Source: Amphiplicatus metriothermophilus (lineage in GTDB: Bacteria; Pseudomonadota; Alphaproteobacteria; Caulobacterales; Parvularculaceae). From it: a stretch of 64,000 nucleotides of DNA. Where the stretch lies: contig NZ_FZQA01000002.1 of assembly GCF_900199215.1 (NCBI RefSeq), positions 137,501-201,500 on the forward strand, given 5' to 3'. Under the pieces are notes generated by a model that saw only the letters and a program-made list of their open reading frames with translations, searched no databases and had not been told where the DNA came from. A program made the position numbers and the translations under genes. This document shows, in pieces, positions 53,081 through 61,816 of the stretch. Numbering within the stretch: position 1 is the first letter of the stretch; each line of letters opens with the position of its first letter.

Positions 53081-53824
53081 TCAGGTGGAAAGGCTGAGCT
53101 CGGCGACGAAATCATAGGCGTCGCCGCGATAATAGGACTGCGTGATCTCGACCGTGCGCCCGTCGCGTGCGAAGCCGCGCCGCTCGATCAAGAGGCCGGC
53201 CGCGCCCGCCGGCGTGCCGAGCAGCTCGGCCTGCTCGGCGGTGAAGTTGACCGCGCGCAGCCTTTGCAGCGCGCGCGTCGGCCGGCAGCCGGTCTCTTCA
53301 AGCGCGGCGTAAAGCGAGGTCTTCACCGCGTTCGCCGAGCGCAGGCAGAAAGCCGGAATGGTCGAATATTCAAGCGCCATCGGCGTGTCGTCGGCGAAGC
53401 GAATGCGATGGAAGCGATAGACCGGCGAGCCGGGGCTCAGGCCCAGCATCAGCGATTCCTGCGGCGTGACGGTCCCTTGCGACCGGTTGAGCCATTCGCT
53501 GCGCACGGTTCGCCCGCGCGCGCGCATATCCTCCGTAAACGAAGAAAGCTTGGCGAAGCTCTTCTCCACGCGGCCAGCCACGAAGGTGCCGGCGCCGTGG
53601 CGGCGCGTGAGCACGCCCTCGTCGACAAGCCCGTCGATCGCCTTGCGCACCGTCACCCGCGACAGCGCAAAGCGCGCCGCGAGCTCGCGCTCGGCCGGCA
53701 GCGCGTCGTTGGGCTCCCAGACGTTCTCGTCGATCGCCCGGCGGATGGCGCGCTGCAGGCGCAGATAAAGCGGAGCCGCGCTGTCCGCCGAGAGGTATTC
53801 TCCGATTTTTTCGTATGAATTCAT
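53081..53824 (-). CDS. nagR: GntR/HutC-family regulator of N-acetylglucosamine use
   Basis: This 247-residue repressor has an N-terminal winged helix (PLYLRLQRAIRRAIDENVWEPNDALPAERELAARFALSRVTVRKAIDGLVDEGVLTRRHGAGTFVA) and a UTRA effector domain (SEWLNRSQGTVTPQESLMLGLSPGSPVYRFHRIRFADDTPMALEYSTIP). Position ahead of nagB-nagA and divergent from the TonB receptor supports sensing of GlcNAc-6-P or GlcN-6-P. The start is the ATG at 53824, since upstream in-frame codons are Pro/Ser-rich leader. The 45-bp inverted repeat in the divergent promoter is its likely operator. Confidence 0.9.
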   Translation of the reverse strand: MNSYEKIGEYLSADSAAPLYLRLQRAIRRAIDENVWEPNDALPAERELAARFALSRVTVRKAIDGLVDEGVLTRRHGAGTFVAGRVEKSFAKLSSFTEDMRARGRTVRSEWLNRSQGTVTPQESLMLGLSPGSPVYRFHRIRFADDTPMALEYSTIPAFCLRSANAVKTSLYAALEETGCRPTRALQRLRAVNFTAEQAELLGTPAGAAGLLIERRGFARDGRTVEITQSYYRGDAYDFVAELSLST

Positions 53825-53899
53825 GCTTGCGCTCGACGGATCGGCGATGGGGACAGGCGACGGGCGGGGAATCCTAAGCCACACTTTTCCGCGGAAGGC

Positions 53900-53944
53900 A
53901 ATACCACTTTCAAAAATATGTCATAAAGGTATCTAAGTGGTATT
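53900..53944. promoter_or_regulatory. Long inverted repeat, candidate NagR operator pair
   Basis: AATACCACTT (53900-53909) and AAGTGGTATT (53935-53944) are perfect 10-bp inverted copies separated by 25 bp, in the 236-bp gap between divergent nagR and the TonB receptor. The surrounding A/T-rich DNA probably holds both promoters. TGGTAT half-sites fit what GntR/HutC-type sugar regulators recognise. The 35-bp centre spacing would put both on nearly the same helix face. Confidence 0.62.
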
Positions 53945-54060
53945 TGTTTGGCGCGACCTCTCTTGATTAACTCCCCCTATCGCGGCGCGGCTCGCGGCCG
54001 CCGGGTTCCGGCGCGCCGGCGCAATGGCCGCCGGAGGGGATGAAAGTCAGGGAGGACGAC

Positions 54061-56724
54061 ATGACTGGCATGAAATGGATGCTGACAGGCGCGGCGAGCC
54101 TTGCGGCGCTGGCGGCGGGCGCCCCGGCGTCGCCGGCCTTCGCGCAGGACGAGGCGGCGTCGGACGAAATCGTGGTGCGCGGCATCCGCCGTTCGCTGCA
54201 GGAATCGCTCGAGACGAAGCGCAACGCCGACACCCTGGTCGATGCGGTGACGGCGGAAGACATAGGCAAGTTTCCCGACAAGAACGTCGCCGAATCCTTG
54301 AGTCGCGTGCCGGGCGTCGTGATCAATCGCGAGTTCGGCGAAGGCGAGCGGGTCTCGCTGCGCGGCCTCGCGCCAAACCAGACCAAGACGCTGTTGAACG
54401 GTCATGCGGTGGCGACGGCGGACTGGTTCGTTCTCGATCAGCTGTCGGCGACGCGGAACTTCAACTACCTCGTCCTGCCGTCGGAGATCGTCGGCCAGCT
54501 TCAGGTCCATAAAAGTCCGCGTGCGGATATGGAGGAAGGCGGCATCGGCGGCGCGGTGAACGTCATCACCCGAAAGCCGCTCGATCTGCGCCCGTTCGAA
54601 GCGGCGCTGACGGCCGAAGCGGCCTATACGGCCCGCTCCGATTCCGTGGACCCGCAGATCTCCGGCATTCTGAGCTGGAAGAACGAGTCTGAAACGTTCG
54701 GAATCCTCGCCGCCGGCGTCTTCCAGCAGCGCGCGGTGCGCCGCGACGGCTTCGAGATTCTCGGCTACGATCCGGGTCTCGATCCGGCGGGACTCGATCG
54801 GCAGGTCCCGACGCTGATCGGCTCGGCGCTCTTCCAGCAGGAGCGCGAGCGCAAGGGCGGCAATGTCGAAATCCAGTTCCGGCCGAGCGACGCGCTGGAG
54901 GTCAACATCAGCGGCCTGTGGACGCGCTTCGGCGCCGACAACGTCAACGCCAACTATCTCGCCTGGGCGTCGAACGCCCTCGGCGCCGGCGCGGGGCTGA
55001 CGGGCGAGACGGTGATCGAAGACACGATCGTCGCCGGGACGATCGCCAATCCCGGCCCGGGCGGGCGCGGCGCTGTCTACGACACGATTTCGCGCATCGC
55101 CCACGCCGAAACCCGGCTCCTGGCCGGCGACGTCGTCTACAGCCCGAACGAGGACTGGAGTCTGCATCTGAAGGTCGGCTACACGGACGCCGAAGGCGAC
55201 ACCGACAGCCAGCCCTTCGTCGAATTCGCCGCGCCGACGGGCGTCGTCTTCGATCTTACCGGCGCCGCGCCGCGGGTCAGTTTCCCGGACATCGATCCGA
55301 CAGATCCGAACGACATGCTGTTCGATTTCGCATCGAACCATCAGATCACGAACGACGACAGCGAGTTCTTCGTCTACGCCGATGCGGAAAAGGCGGTCGA
55401 CGCCGGCGCGTTTCGCACGCTGAAGTTCGGCGTCAAGTTCACCGATCATGAACGCCGGACTGACTTTCAGGCGACCACCTTCGGCGGCTTTTTCCTGCCG
55501 TTTCTGGCGACGGGCTGCAATGGCGGGCCGTGCGACGCGGCTTTCTTCAGCCCGGGCGGCACGCCGGACGATTTCCTGAAGAACATCGCCGTTTCGGGCT
55601 CGCTCACGGATTTCTTCCTGCCCGATCAGGATATCATCAACGACGCGATCCTCAGCTTCGGGCCGGCCTTCGACCGTATTCCGCTTTACTCGGAGATTTT
55701 CTCCGTCGAGGAGAAAACCTATGGCGGCTACGTCATGGGCGATCTCGAAGGCGACCGCTGGCGCGGCAATATCGGCGTGCGCGTCGTCGCCACGGATCAG
55801 ACGTCGAGCGGCTTCATTCAGAACGCCACCGGCCCCGGCCAGGTGTCCAACGCCTTCGGCGTGTTTCTGCCGGTGACGGAGAAGCGGTCCTATACGGACA
55901 TTCTGCCGAGCGCGAATTTCGTCTATGACGTGACGGACACGTTCCTTGTACGGATCGCGGCGGCGCGCACGCTCACGCGGCCGGACTTCACCGACATCGC
56001 GCCGCGGGTGACGCTCAATCCCGGCGCGCTCACGGGATCGGGCGGCAATCCGGACGTCAAGCCGTTCCGCGCGAACCAGTACGACGTGTCGCTCGAATGG
56101 TATCCGCGCGAGAACACGTTGCTGGCGCTCGCCTTCTACTACAAGGACATCCTCAATTTCGTGACCAGCACCATCACCGAGGAAGTGTTCCCCATCGAAA
56201 CGCAGACGCCGAACCTGTCGCGCTGCACGCCGGCGGGCGGCTCCAACCCGGATCTGTTCAACTGCGAATTCGCCATCAACCGGCGGGCGAGCGGCGGCGG
56301 CGGCCGGGTGCAGGGCATCGAAGCGATCGCCCAGACGCCGCTGGGTCACGGCTTCGGGGTGCGCCTCAACTACAGCTTCTCCGACGCCGAGGCGGAGAAC
56401 GGCGATCCCATTCCGGGCAATTCGCGGCACGCCTTCCAGGCGAGCGGCTATTTCGAGAACGAATGGCTCAGCGCGCAGCTTTCCTATAACTGGCGCGATG
56501 AGTTTTTCATCACCTTCGATCGGGCCTCGCCGCTCAATCAGAAGGCGCTCGCCTCGCTCGACGCGTCGATGAGCGTTCAGGTGACGGATTATGCGGCGCT
56601 GACGTTCAACGCCGTCAATCTCACCAATGAGAAGATCGAGCAGTTCGCCGGCGAGACGTTCCGGCCGCGCGCGATCTACGACAACGGGCGTTACTTCTTC
56701 GGCGGCGTGCGCCTGGCGTTCTAG
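54061..56724 (+). CDS. TonB-dependent receptor for N-acetylglucosamine/chitooligosaccharides (predicted)
   Basis: This 887-residue receptor of the Xanthomonas/Caulobacter carbohydrate type has a signal peptide ending SPAFAQ and a TonB box region DEIVVRGIRRSLQESLETKRNADTLVDAVTAEDIGKFPDKNVAESLSRVPGV (plug). The barrel ends YDNGRYFFGGVRLAF with a C-terminal Phe. GGGAGG lies about 5 nt before the ATG at 54061. Substrate prediction rests on context: a GlcNAc regulator upstream, and a hexosaminidase and a GlcNAc-type PTS downstream. Confidence 0.93.
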   Translation: MTGMKWMLTGAASLAALAAGAPASPAFAQDEAASDEIVVRGIRRSLQESLETKRNADTLVDAVTAEDIGKFPDKNVAESLSRVPGVVINREFGEGERVSLRGLAPNQTKTLLNGHAVATADWFVLDQLSATRNFNYLVLPSEIVGQLQVHKSPRADMEEGGIGGAVNVITRKPLDLRPFEAALTAEAAYTARSDSVDPQISGILSWKNESETFGILAAGVFQQRAVRRDGFEILGYDPGLDPAGLDRQVPTLIGSALFQQERERKGGNVEIQFRPSDALEVNISGLWTRFGADNVNANYLAWASNALGAGAGLTGETVIEDTIVAGTIANPGPGGRGAVYDTISRIAHAETRLLAGDVVYSPNEDWSLHLKVGYTDAEGDTDSQPFVEFAAPTGVVFDLTGAAPRVSFPDIDPTDPNDMLFDFASNHQITNDDSEFFVYADAEKAVDAGAFRTLKFGVKFTDHERRTDFQATTFGGFFLPFLATGCNGGPCDAAFFSPGGTPDDFLKNIAVSGSLTDFFLPDQDIINDAILSFGPAFDRIPLYSEIFSVEEKTYGGYVMGDLEGDRWRGNIGVRVVATDQTSSGFIQNATGPGQVSNAFGVFLPVTEKRSYTDILPSANFVYDVTDTFLVRIAAARTLTRPDFTDIAPRVTLNPGALTGSGGNPDVKPFRANQYDVSLEWYPRENTLLALAFYYKDILNFVTSTITEEVFPIETQTPNLSRCTPAGGSNPDLFNCEFAINRRASGGGGRVQGIEAIAQTPLGHGFGVRLNYSFSDAEAENGDPIPGNSRHAFQASGYFENEWLSAQLSYNWRDEFFITFDRASPLNQKALASLDASMSVQVTDYAALTFNAVNLTNEKIEQFAGETFRPRAIYDNGRYFFGGVRLAF

Positions 56725-56891
56725 GCGGCCGCGGCGCGGCGTTTCCTCCCCCGGCGGGGCTTCGGCGCCGGTTTCTCGGCGCGCGAAGCTCCGCTCGGGA
56801 CCGCGGGCGGCGGCTTGACGGCGCGCCGGGCGCGCCCATGATGCGGTCGAGCTTGCCGCGGGCGGAAATCTGACGGAAGGTTGAGGCGAGA

Positions 56892-59246
56892 ATGATCGAG
56901 GCCGGCCGGCTGGCGCCTTTGGGAGCGTTGCTGTTTCTTGTCGCCGCCGGTTGCGCGGACGCGCCCGGAGACGGCGCGGCGGCGAGCGACGAACCCGGGG
57001 CGGCGCGCGTCGCCGTTCCGGTGATCCCGCTGCCGAAATCGGTCGAAGCCGGACACGGACGATTCCGCCTTGCCCTTGACGGCGCCGTCCAGGCGGAAGG
57101 CGGCGCGGAGGCCGCGCGCGTCGCCCGCTATTTCGCCGACCTGATGGCGCGCACTAGCGATGCGCGCTTGCGGGTCGGGACGGGCGGCGCGCTTGCGACG
57201 GGCGCGCTTGTCTTTCGTCTCGACACGGACGGGCCGGCGCAGGAGGGCGCCTATCGCATCGACATGACGCCGGAGCGGACGACGGTCAGCGCCGCCTCGC
57301 CGGCGGGATTGTTCTACGGCGCCGTCACCTTCTGGCAGCTCGCCGCCGCCGCGCCGCGCGAGGCGGGCGCGCTCGTCCTCGACGCGGCGCGCATCGAGGA
57401 CGCGCCGGGTTTCCCCTGGCGCGGCGTGATGCTCGATTCGGCGCGGCATTATCAGTCGCCGGATTTCATCAAGCGCTTCATCGACTGGATGGCGCTGCAC
57501 AAGCTCAACGTCTTTCACTGGCACCTGACCGACGATCAGGGCTGGCGCATCGAGATCGGGAAATATCCTCAGCTCACGGAGATCGGCGCCTGGCGGGTTC
57601 CTGCGGGCGCGCAGGGCGTCGATCCCGAAACCGGCGCGCCGCGCCGCTACGGCGGCTACTACACGCAGGATGAAATCCGCGAGATCGTCGCCTATGCGCG
57701 CGCGCGCTTCGTCACGATCGTCCCGGAGATTGAAATGCCCGGGCACGCCTCGGCGGCGATCGCGGCCTATCCGCAATACGGCGCCGCGCCCGAAGGCGCG
57801 CTGCGCGCGACCCCGAGCGACTGGGGAATCTATCCTTACGCCTACAATATCGAGGAGGAGACGTTCGGCTTTCTCGAAGACGTCCTTTCCGAGACCATGG
57901 CGCTGTTTCCCGGCCCTTACATCCATGTCGGCGGCGACGAGGCGGACCCGGAGCAATGGGCGGCGGCGCCCGGCGTCGCGGCGCGCATGCGCGCGCTCGG
58001 CCTCGAAGGAGCGCATGCCCTTCAGGGCTATTTCACCCGGCGGATCGACTCGTTCTTGCAGGGCCAGGGCCGCCGCCTCGTCGGCTGGGACGAGATTCTC
58101 GAAGGCGGGACGTCGCGGAACGCCGTGGTCATGTCATGGCGCGGGATCGACGGCGCCGTGGAGGCGGCCCGGCAGGGACGCGACGCGGTGCTCGCTCCCG
58201 CGCCCGTTCTCTATTTCGACAACTGGCAAAGAGCGGATCCTGACGAGCCGCCGGGGCGGGGCCATGTGGTCTCCCTGCGCGACGTCTACATGTTCGATCC
58301 TTATCCGCACGCGCTCGACGACGCGATGCGCGCGCATGTCCAGGGCGTGCAGGCGAATATCTGGACGGAGCACATCCGCACCCATGAAAGGGTCGAACAT
58401 ATGGCCTTCCCGCGGCTGGCGGCGGTTGCGGAAAACGCCTGGGCGCCGACAGCCGCGAAAGACTGGCCGGGTTTCCTCGCGCGCCTGACCCGCCTGCTCG
58501 CGCTTTATGACCGGTTGGGCGTCGGCTATGCGAAAAGCGCCTTTACGCCGCGCATTACGGTCGAGCCCGGCGAGGACGGCGCCTTCCGGGTGCGGATCGA
58601 CAACCAGGCGGATTACGGCGAGATCCGCTATGCGCTCGGGGGCGCCGAACCGGGCGCGGATTCGCCTCTGGCGAACGGAGAGATCGTTCTCAGCGGGCCG
58701 TCCATGCTCAAGGCAGCGACATTCGCGAACGGCGAGACGCTCGCCCGCGCGCAGATGAACGTCAGCGCCGATGCGCTGTTGCGCCGGCGCAGTCAGCAGC
58801 TTGCAACGTGTACGGAAAAGCTCGTCCTCAACCTCGAAGACGACGCGCCCCATGAAGGCCCGCGCGCGGTCTTTCTCATCGACGTCATGAATCCCTGCTG
58901 GCGGTTCGAAGGGGTCGATCTGACCGGCGTGACGGCGATCGAGGCGCGGGTGGGGCAGGTTCCCTTCAACTACCAGATCGGCGACGCGGTTCGCGAGATC
59001 GCATTCCGTCCCCCGCGCACGCCGGCGGGCGAGCTGGAAGCCCGCCTCGGCGGCTGCGAGGGCGAGCCGGTCGCGAGTCTGCCGCTCGAGGAGGCGGCGA
59101 CGGAGCCGGCCGTTTCGGTCTTGCGCGCATCCTGGCCGACCGTATCAGGCGTGCATGACGTATGCTTTCAGTTTACGGCGGAGTCGGTCGATCCCCTTTG
59201 GGCGATCGATGAGATTCGCTTCATTCGGAGCGATGCAAAGGAATGA
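56892..59246 (+). CDS. Beta-N-acetylhexosaminidase (GH20), lipoprotein
   Basis: This 784-residue lipoprotein has a lipobox (LVAAGC, Cys21) and a GH20b domain (PLPKSVEAGHGRF...). The GH20 barrel follows: FPWRGVMLDSARHYQSPDFIKRFIDWMALHKLNVFHWHLTDDQGWRIEI, PEIEMPGHASAAIAAYP and the catalytic pair D349-E350 in HVGGDEAD. About 200 C-terminal residues form extra beta domains rich in Cys that may bind sugar. It would release GlcNAc from chitin oligomers or glycans in the periplasm or at the outer surface. The stop overlaps the next gene (ATGA). Confidence 0.93.
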   Translation: MIEAGRLAPLGALLFLVAAGCADAPGDGAAASDEPGAARVAVPVIPLPKSVEAGHGRFRLALDGAVQAEGGAEAARVARYFADLMARTSDARLRVGTGGALATGALVFRLDTDGPAQEGAYRIDMTPERTTVSAASPAGLFYGAVTFWQLAAAAPREAGALVLDAARIEDAPGFPWRGVMLDSARHYQSPDFIKRFIDWMALHKLNVFHWHLTDDQGWRIEIGKYPQLTEIGAWRVPAGAQGVDPETGAPRRYGGYYTQDEIREIVAYARARFVTIVPEIEMPGHASAAIAAYPQYGAAPEGALRATPSDWGIYPYAYNIEEETFGFLEDVLSETMALFPGPYIHVGGDEADPEQWAAAPGVAARMRALGLEGAHALQGYFTRRIDSFLQGQGRRLVGWDEILEGGTSRNAVVMSWRGIDGAVEAARQGRDAVLAPAPVLYFDNWQRADPDEPPGRGHVVSLRDVYMFDPYPHALDDAMRAHVQGVQANIWTEHIRTHERVEHMAFPRLAAVAENAWAPTAAKDWPGFLARLTRLLALYDRLGVGYAKSAFTPRITVEPGEDGAFRVRIDNQADYGEIRYALGGAEPGADSPLANGEIVLSGPSMLKAATFANGETLARAQMNVSADALLRRRSQQLATCTEKLVLNLEDDAPHEGPRAVFLIDVMNPCWRFEGVDLTGVTAIEARVGQVPFNYQIGDAVREIAFRPPRTPAGELEARLGGCEGEPVASLPLEEAATEPAVSVLRASWPTVSGVHDVCFQFTAESVDPLWAIDEIRFIRSDAKE

Positions 59247-61816
59247 GCGAGAGAACGTTGACGGAAGCGCGCGCCGCCGACGACGGAGCGGCGAAGGGCC
59301 CGGTCGCGCTCGTCGCGCCATTGCCCGGGCTGGTGTCGCCGCTCGCCGAAACGCCCGATCCCGCTTTCGCGGGCGGGGCGCTCGGCGACGGGCTCGCCGT
59401 CGATCCGACGGGCGCGACCTTGCGCGCGCCCTGCGCCGGCGTGATCGTCGCCGTGGCGACGGCGCGCCACGCCGTCACCATCCGGGCGGAGAACGGGGCG
59501 GAAATTCTTCTTCATGTCGGCGTGGAGACGGTGGCGCTCGAAGGGGAAGGGTTCCGGACCCTGACGCGCGCCGGCGCGCGGGTGGACGCGGGCGCGCCGC
59601 TGATCGCTTTCGACATGGACTTCGTCGCGCGGCGGGCGAAGAGCCTCGTCACGCCCGTCCTCGTCGTCAACGGCGAGGCGTTCGCCGTCACGCGCCGCGC
59701 GGCGGCCGGCGAGATCGCGGAAGGCGACTTTCTGTTCGAGGTCGCGCCGCGCGCCGTCGCGCCGGCGACCGAATACAAGGCCGACGATGAGACGAAGGCG
59801 GAGGAAACGGCGCTCGTCGCCATGCCGCACGGGATTCACGCCCGGCCGGCGGCCGACATTGCGGCGGCGGCCAGGGCGTTCGCCAGCGACGTGCGGCTCG
59901 TCGTCGGCGCGCGCGAAGCCAACGCCCGGAGCGTGTCGTCGCTGATGAGCCTCGGCGCGAAAATGGGAGACGCCGCGCGCGTGCTGGCGCGCGGACGGGA
60001 TGCGTTGGAGGCTGCGCGCGCCGTGGCGGCGCTGATCGGCCCTTCCGGGCGAAGCGCGCGCCGAAAAGGCGACGACGATCCGCAAACGGAAGAGAATAGC
60101 GTCGCCGGCCCGTTCGCCGGCGAAACCGTGCTGACGGGCGTTTGCGCCGCGCCTGGTTTCGCCGTGGGCGAGGCCGTATTGCTTGCGCCGGAGTCCCGCG
60201 AGGAGGATTACGAGAACAAAGGGCTTGAGGTCGAGCGCGCCGCGCTCGACGCCGCGCGCGAGGCTGCGCGGCGGCGCCTCGTCGAGGCCATGGACGGCGC
60301 CGGTCAGGCGCAGCGCGGCATCCTGCGCGCGCACGCCGACCTTCTCGACGATCCCGAACTGGCCGAGGCGGCCGCCGCGCGCGTTGCGGCGGGGGAAAGC
60401 GCGCTCGCAGCCTGGCGCGGCGTGATGCGCGAGCAGGCCGCGCGGATGCGCGCCATGGCGGACCCGCGCATGGCCGAACGCGCAGCCGATTTCCTCGACC
60501 TGGAGCGTCAGGTCGCGGACGTGCTGCTCGGCCGCGCGCCGCAGGCGTCGCCAATGGCCGAAGGCGCCGTCCTCATCGCCGAGGAGGTCTATCCCTCGCA
60601 GCTTCTGCGCGCGGACGGAGCGCGCCCCGCCGCCATTGCGACCGCCGCCGGCGGAGCGAGCAGCCACGCGGCGATTCTCGCGGCGAGTCTCGGCGCGCCG
60701 ATGGTGGTCGCCGCCGGCCGCGATCTTCTGCGCGCGCCCGCCGGAGCGCCCGTCATCGTCGACGCCGATCGCGGCGAAATCGTCGTCAATCCGAATGCGG
60801 ATCGCCTGGCGAGGGCGCGCGAGCGTCTAGCGCGCCGCCGCGCGCGCCGCGCGCAGGCGCTGGAAACAGCTCGCGCCGCGTGCCGCACCAGGGACGGCGC
60901 GCGCATCGAAGCGCTCGCCAATCTCGCCTCGCCGGCCGAGGCGCGCCTCGCCGTGGAGAATTTCGCCGAAGGTTGCGGCCTTCTGCGTACGGAGTTTCTG
61001 TTTCTCGACCGGCTTTCGCCGCCCGATGAAGACGAGCAGGCCGAACAGTATCAGGCCGTCGCCGATGCGCTCGGCGCGCGCCCGCTCGCGATCCGCACGC
61101 TTGATATCGGCGCGGACAAGCCTGCGCCCTATCTCGCGCTGGAAAGAGAGGAAAATCCCGCGCTCGGCCTGCGCGGTCTGCGCGTTGGGCTCGAACGGCG
61201 CGATCTTCTGGAGGCGCAGCTGCGCGCGATCTTGCGCGTAAAGGCGCGCGGGCCCCTTCAGATCATGCTGCCGATGGTGAGTTTTTCCGACGAGCTCGCC
61301 GCGGCGCGCGCCATGCTCGACGAGCTGCGGGCGGCGATGGGCCGCGAAGAGCCCGTCCCGCTCGGCGTGATGGTGGAGACGCCCGCCGCCGCGCTCATCG
61401 CAGGCCGGCTCGCCGAGGCGGCCGATTTCTTCTCCATCGGCACCAACGATCTTGCGCAATACGCGCTGGCGATCGACCGCGGCCACCCCGGACTGGCGGG
61501 CCGGCTCGACCCGCTGCATCCGGCGGTGCTGCGGCTCGTCGCGATGACGGCTGAGGCCGGCGCCGCGCGCGGGCGGAGCGTGAGCGTATGCGGCGGCGCG
61601 GCGTCCGATCTCGCCGCGGCGGCGGTTCTCGTCGGCCTCGGCGTCGGCCGCCTTTCCGCCGCGCCCGCGCGCGTTCCCGAGATCAAGGCGTTTATTCGTA
61701 CTGTGACGATGGAGGAGTGCCGGGAGGCCGCCCGGCGCGCGCTCGCCGCGCGCGAGGCCGCCGAGGTTCGCGCGATCGCGCGCGAGATCTGGCCGCATCT
61801 GGACGAGGAACGATGA
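59243..61816 (+). CDS. ptsP: PTS fusion EIIA-HPr-EI (phosphoenolpyruvate-protein phosphotransferase)
   Basis: This 857-residue multiphosphoryl-transfer protein has three domains. The EIIA-Glc-like domain (about 20-170) carries H76 and phospho-acceptor H91 (LLHVGVE). HPr (about 190-275) has H199 in PHGIHARPA. Enzyme I (about 290-857) has phospho-His475 in GGASSHAAILAASLG, the PEP-binding LRTEFLFLDR and LGVMVETPAA, and active Cys in VSVCGGAASD. All three phosphorylation sites look intact, so it could carry phosphate from PEP all the way to the IIB domain of the adjacent permease. It is coupled by ATGA overlaps to the hexosaminidase and nagE. Confidence 0.95.
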   Translation: MSERTLTEARAADDGAAKGPVALVAPLPGLVSPLAETPDPAFAGGALGDGLAVDPTGATLRAPCAGVIVAVATARHAVTIRAENGAEILLHVGVETVALEGEGFRTLTRAGARVDAGAPLIAFDMDFVARRAKSLVTPVLVVNGEAFAVTRRAAAGEIAEGDFLFEVAPRAVAPATEYKADDETKAEETALVAMPHGIHARPAADIAAAARAFASDVRLVVGAREANARSVSSLMSLGAKMGDAARVLARGRDALEAARAVAALIGPSGRSARRKGDDDPQTEENSVAGPFAGETVLTGVCAAPGFAVGEAVLLAPESREEDYENKGLEVERAALDAAREAARRRLVEAMDGAGQAQRGILRAHADLLDDPELAEAAAARVAAGESALAAWRGVMREQAARMRAMADPRMAERAADFLDLERQVADVLLGRAPQASPMAEGAVLIAEEVYPSQLLRADGARPAAIATAAGGASSHAAILAASLGAPMVVAAGRDLLRAPAGAPVIVDADRGEIVVNPNADRLARARERLARRRARRAQALETARAACRTRDGARIEALANLASPAEARLAVENFAEGCGLLRTEFLFLDRLSPPDEDEQAEQYQAVADALGARPLAIRTLDIGADKPAPYLALEREENPALGLRGLRVGLERRDLLEAQLRAILRVKARGPLQIMLPMVSFSDELAAARAMLDELRAAMGREEPVPLGVMVETPAAALIAGRLAEAADFFSIGTNDLAQYALAIDRGHPGLAGRLDPLHPAVLRLVAMTAEAGAARGRSVSVCGGAASDLAAAAVLVGLGVGRLSAAPARVPEIKAFIRTVTMEECREAARRALAAREAAEVRAIAREIWPHLDEER

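Noticed and set aside
51863-53818. 651-codon plus-strand frame opposite nagA-nagB-nagR
   Set aside because: Covers three well-supported genes on the other strand and has the typical GC-rich shadow composition.
53977-56430. 817-codon minus-strand frame opposite the nag-cluster TonB receptor
   Set aside because: Shadow frame; composition and lack of motifs argue against coding.
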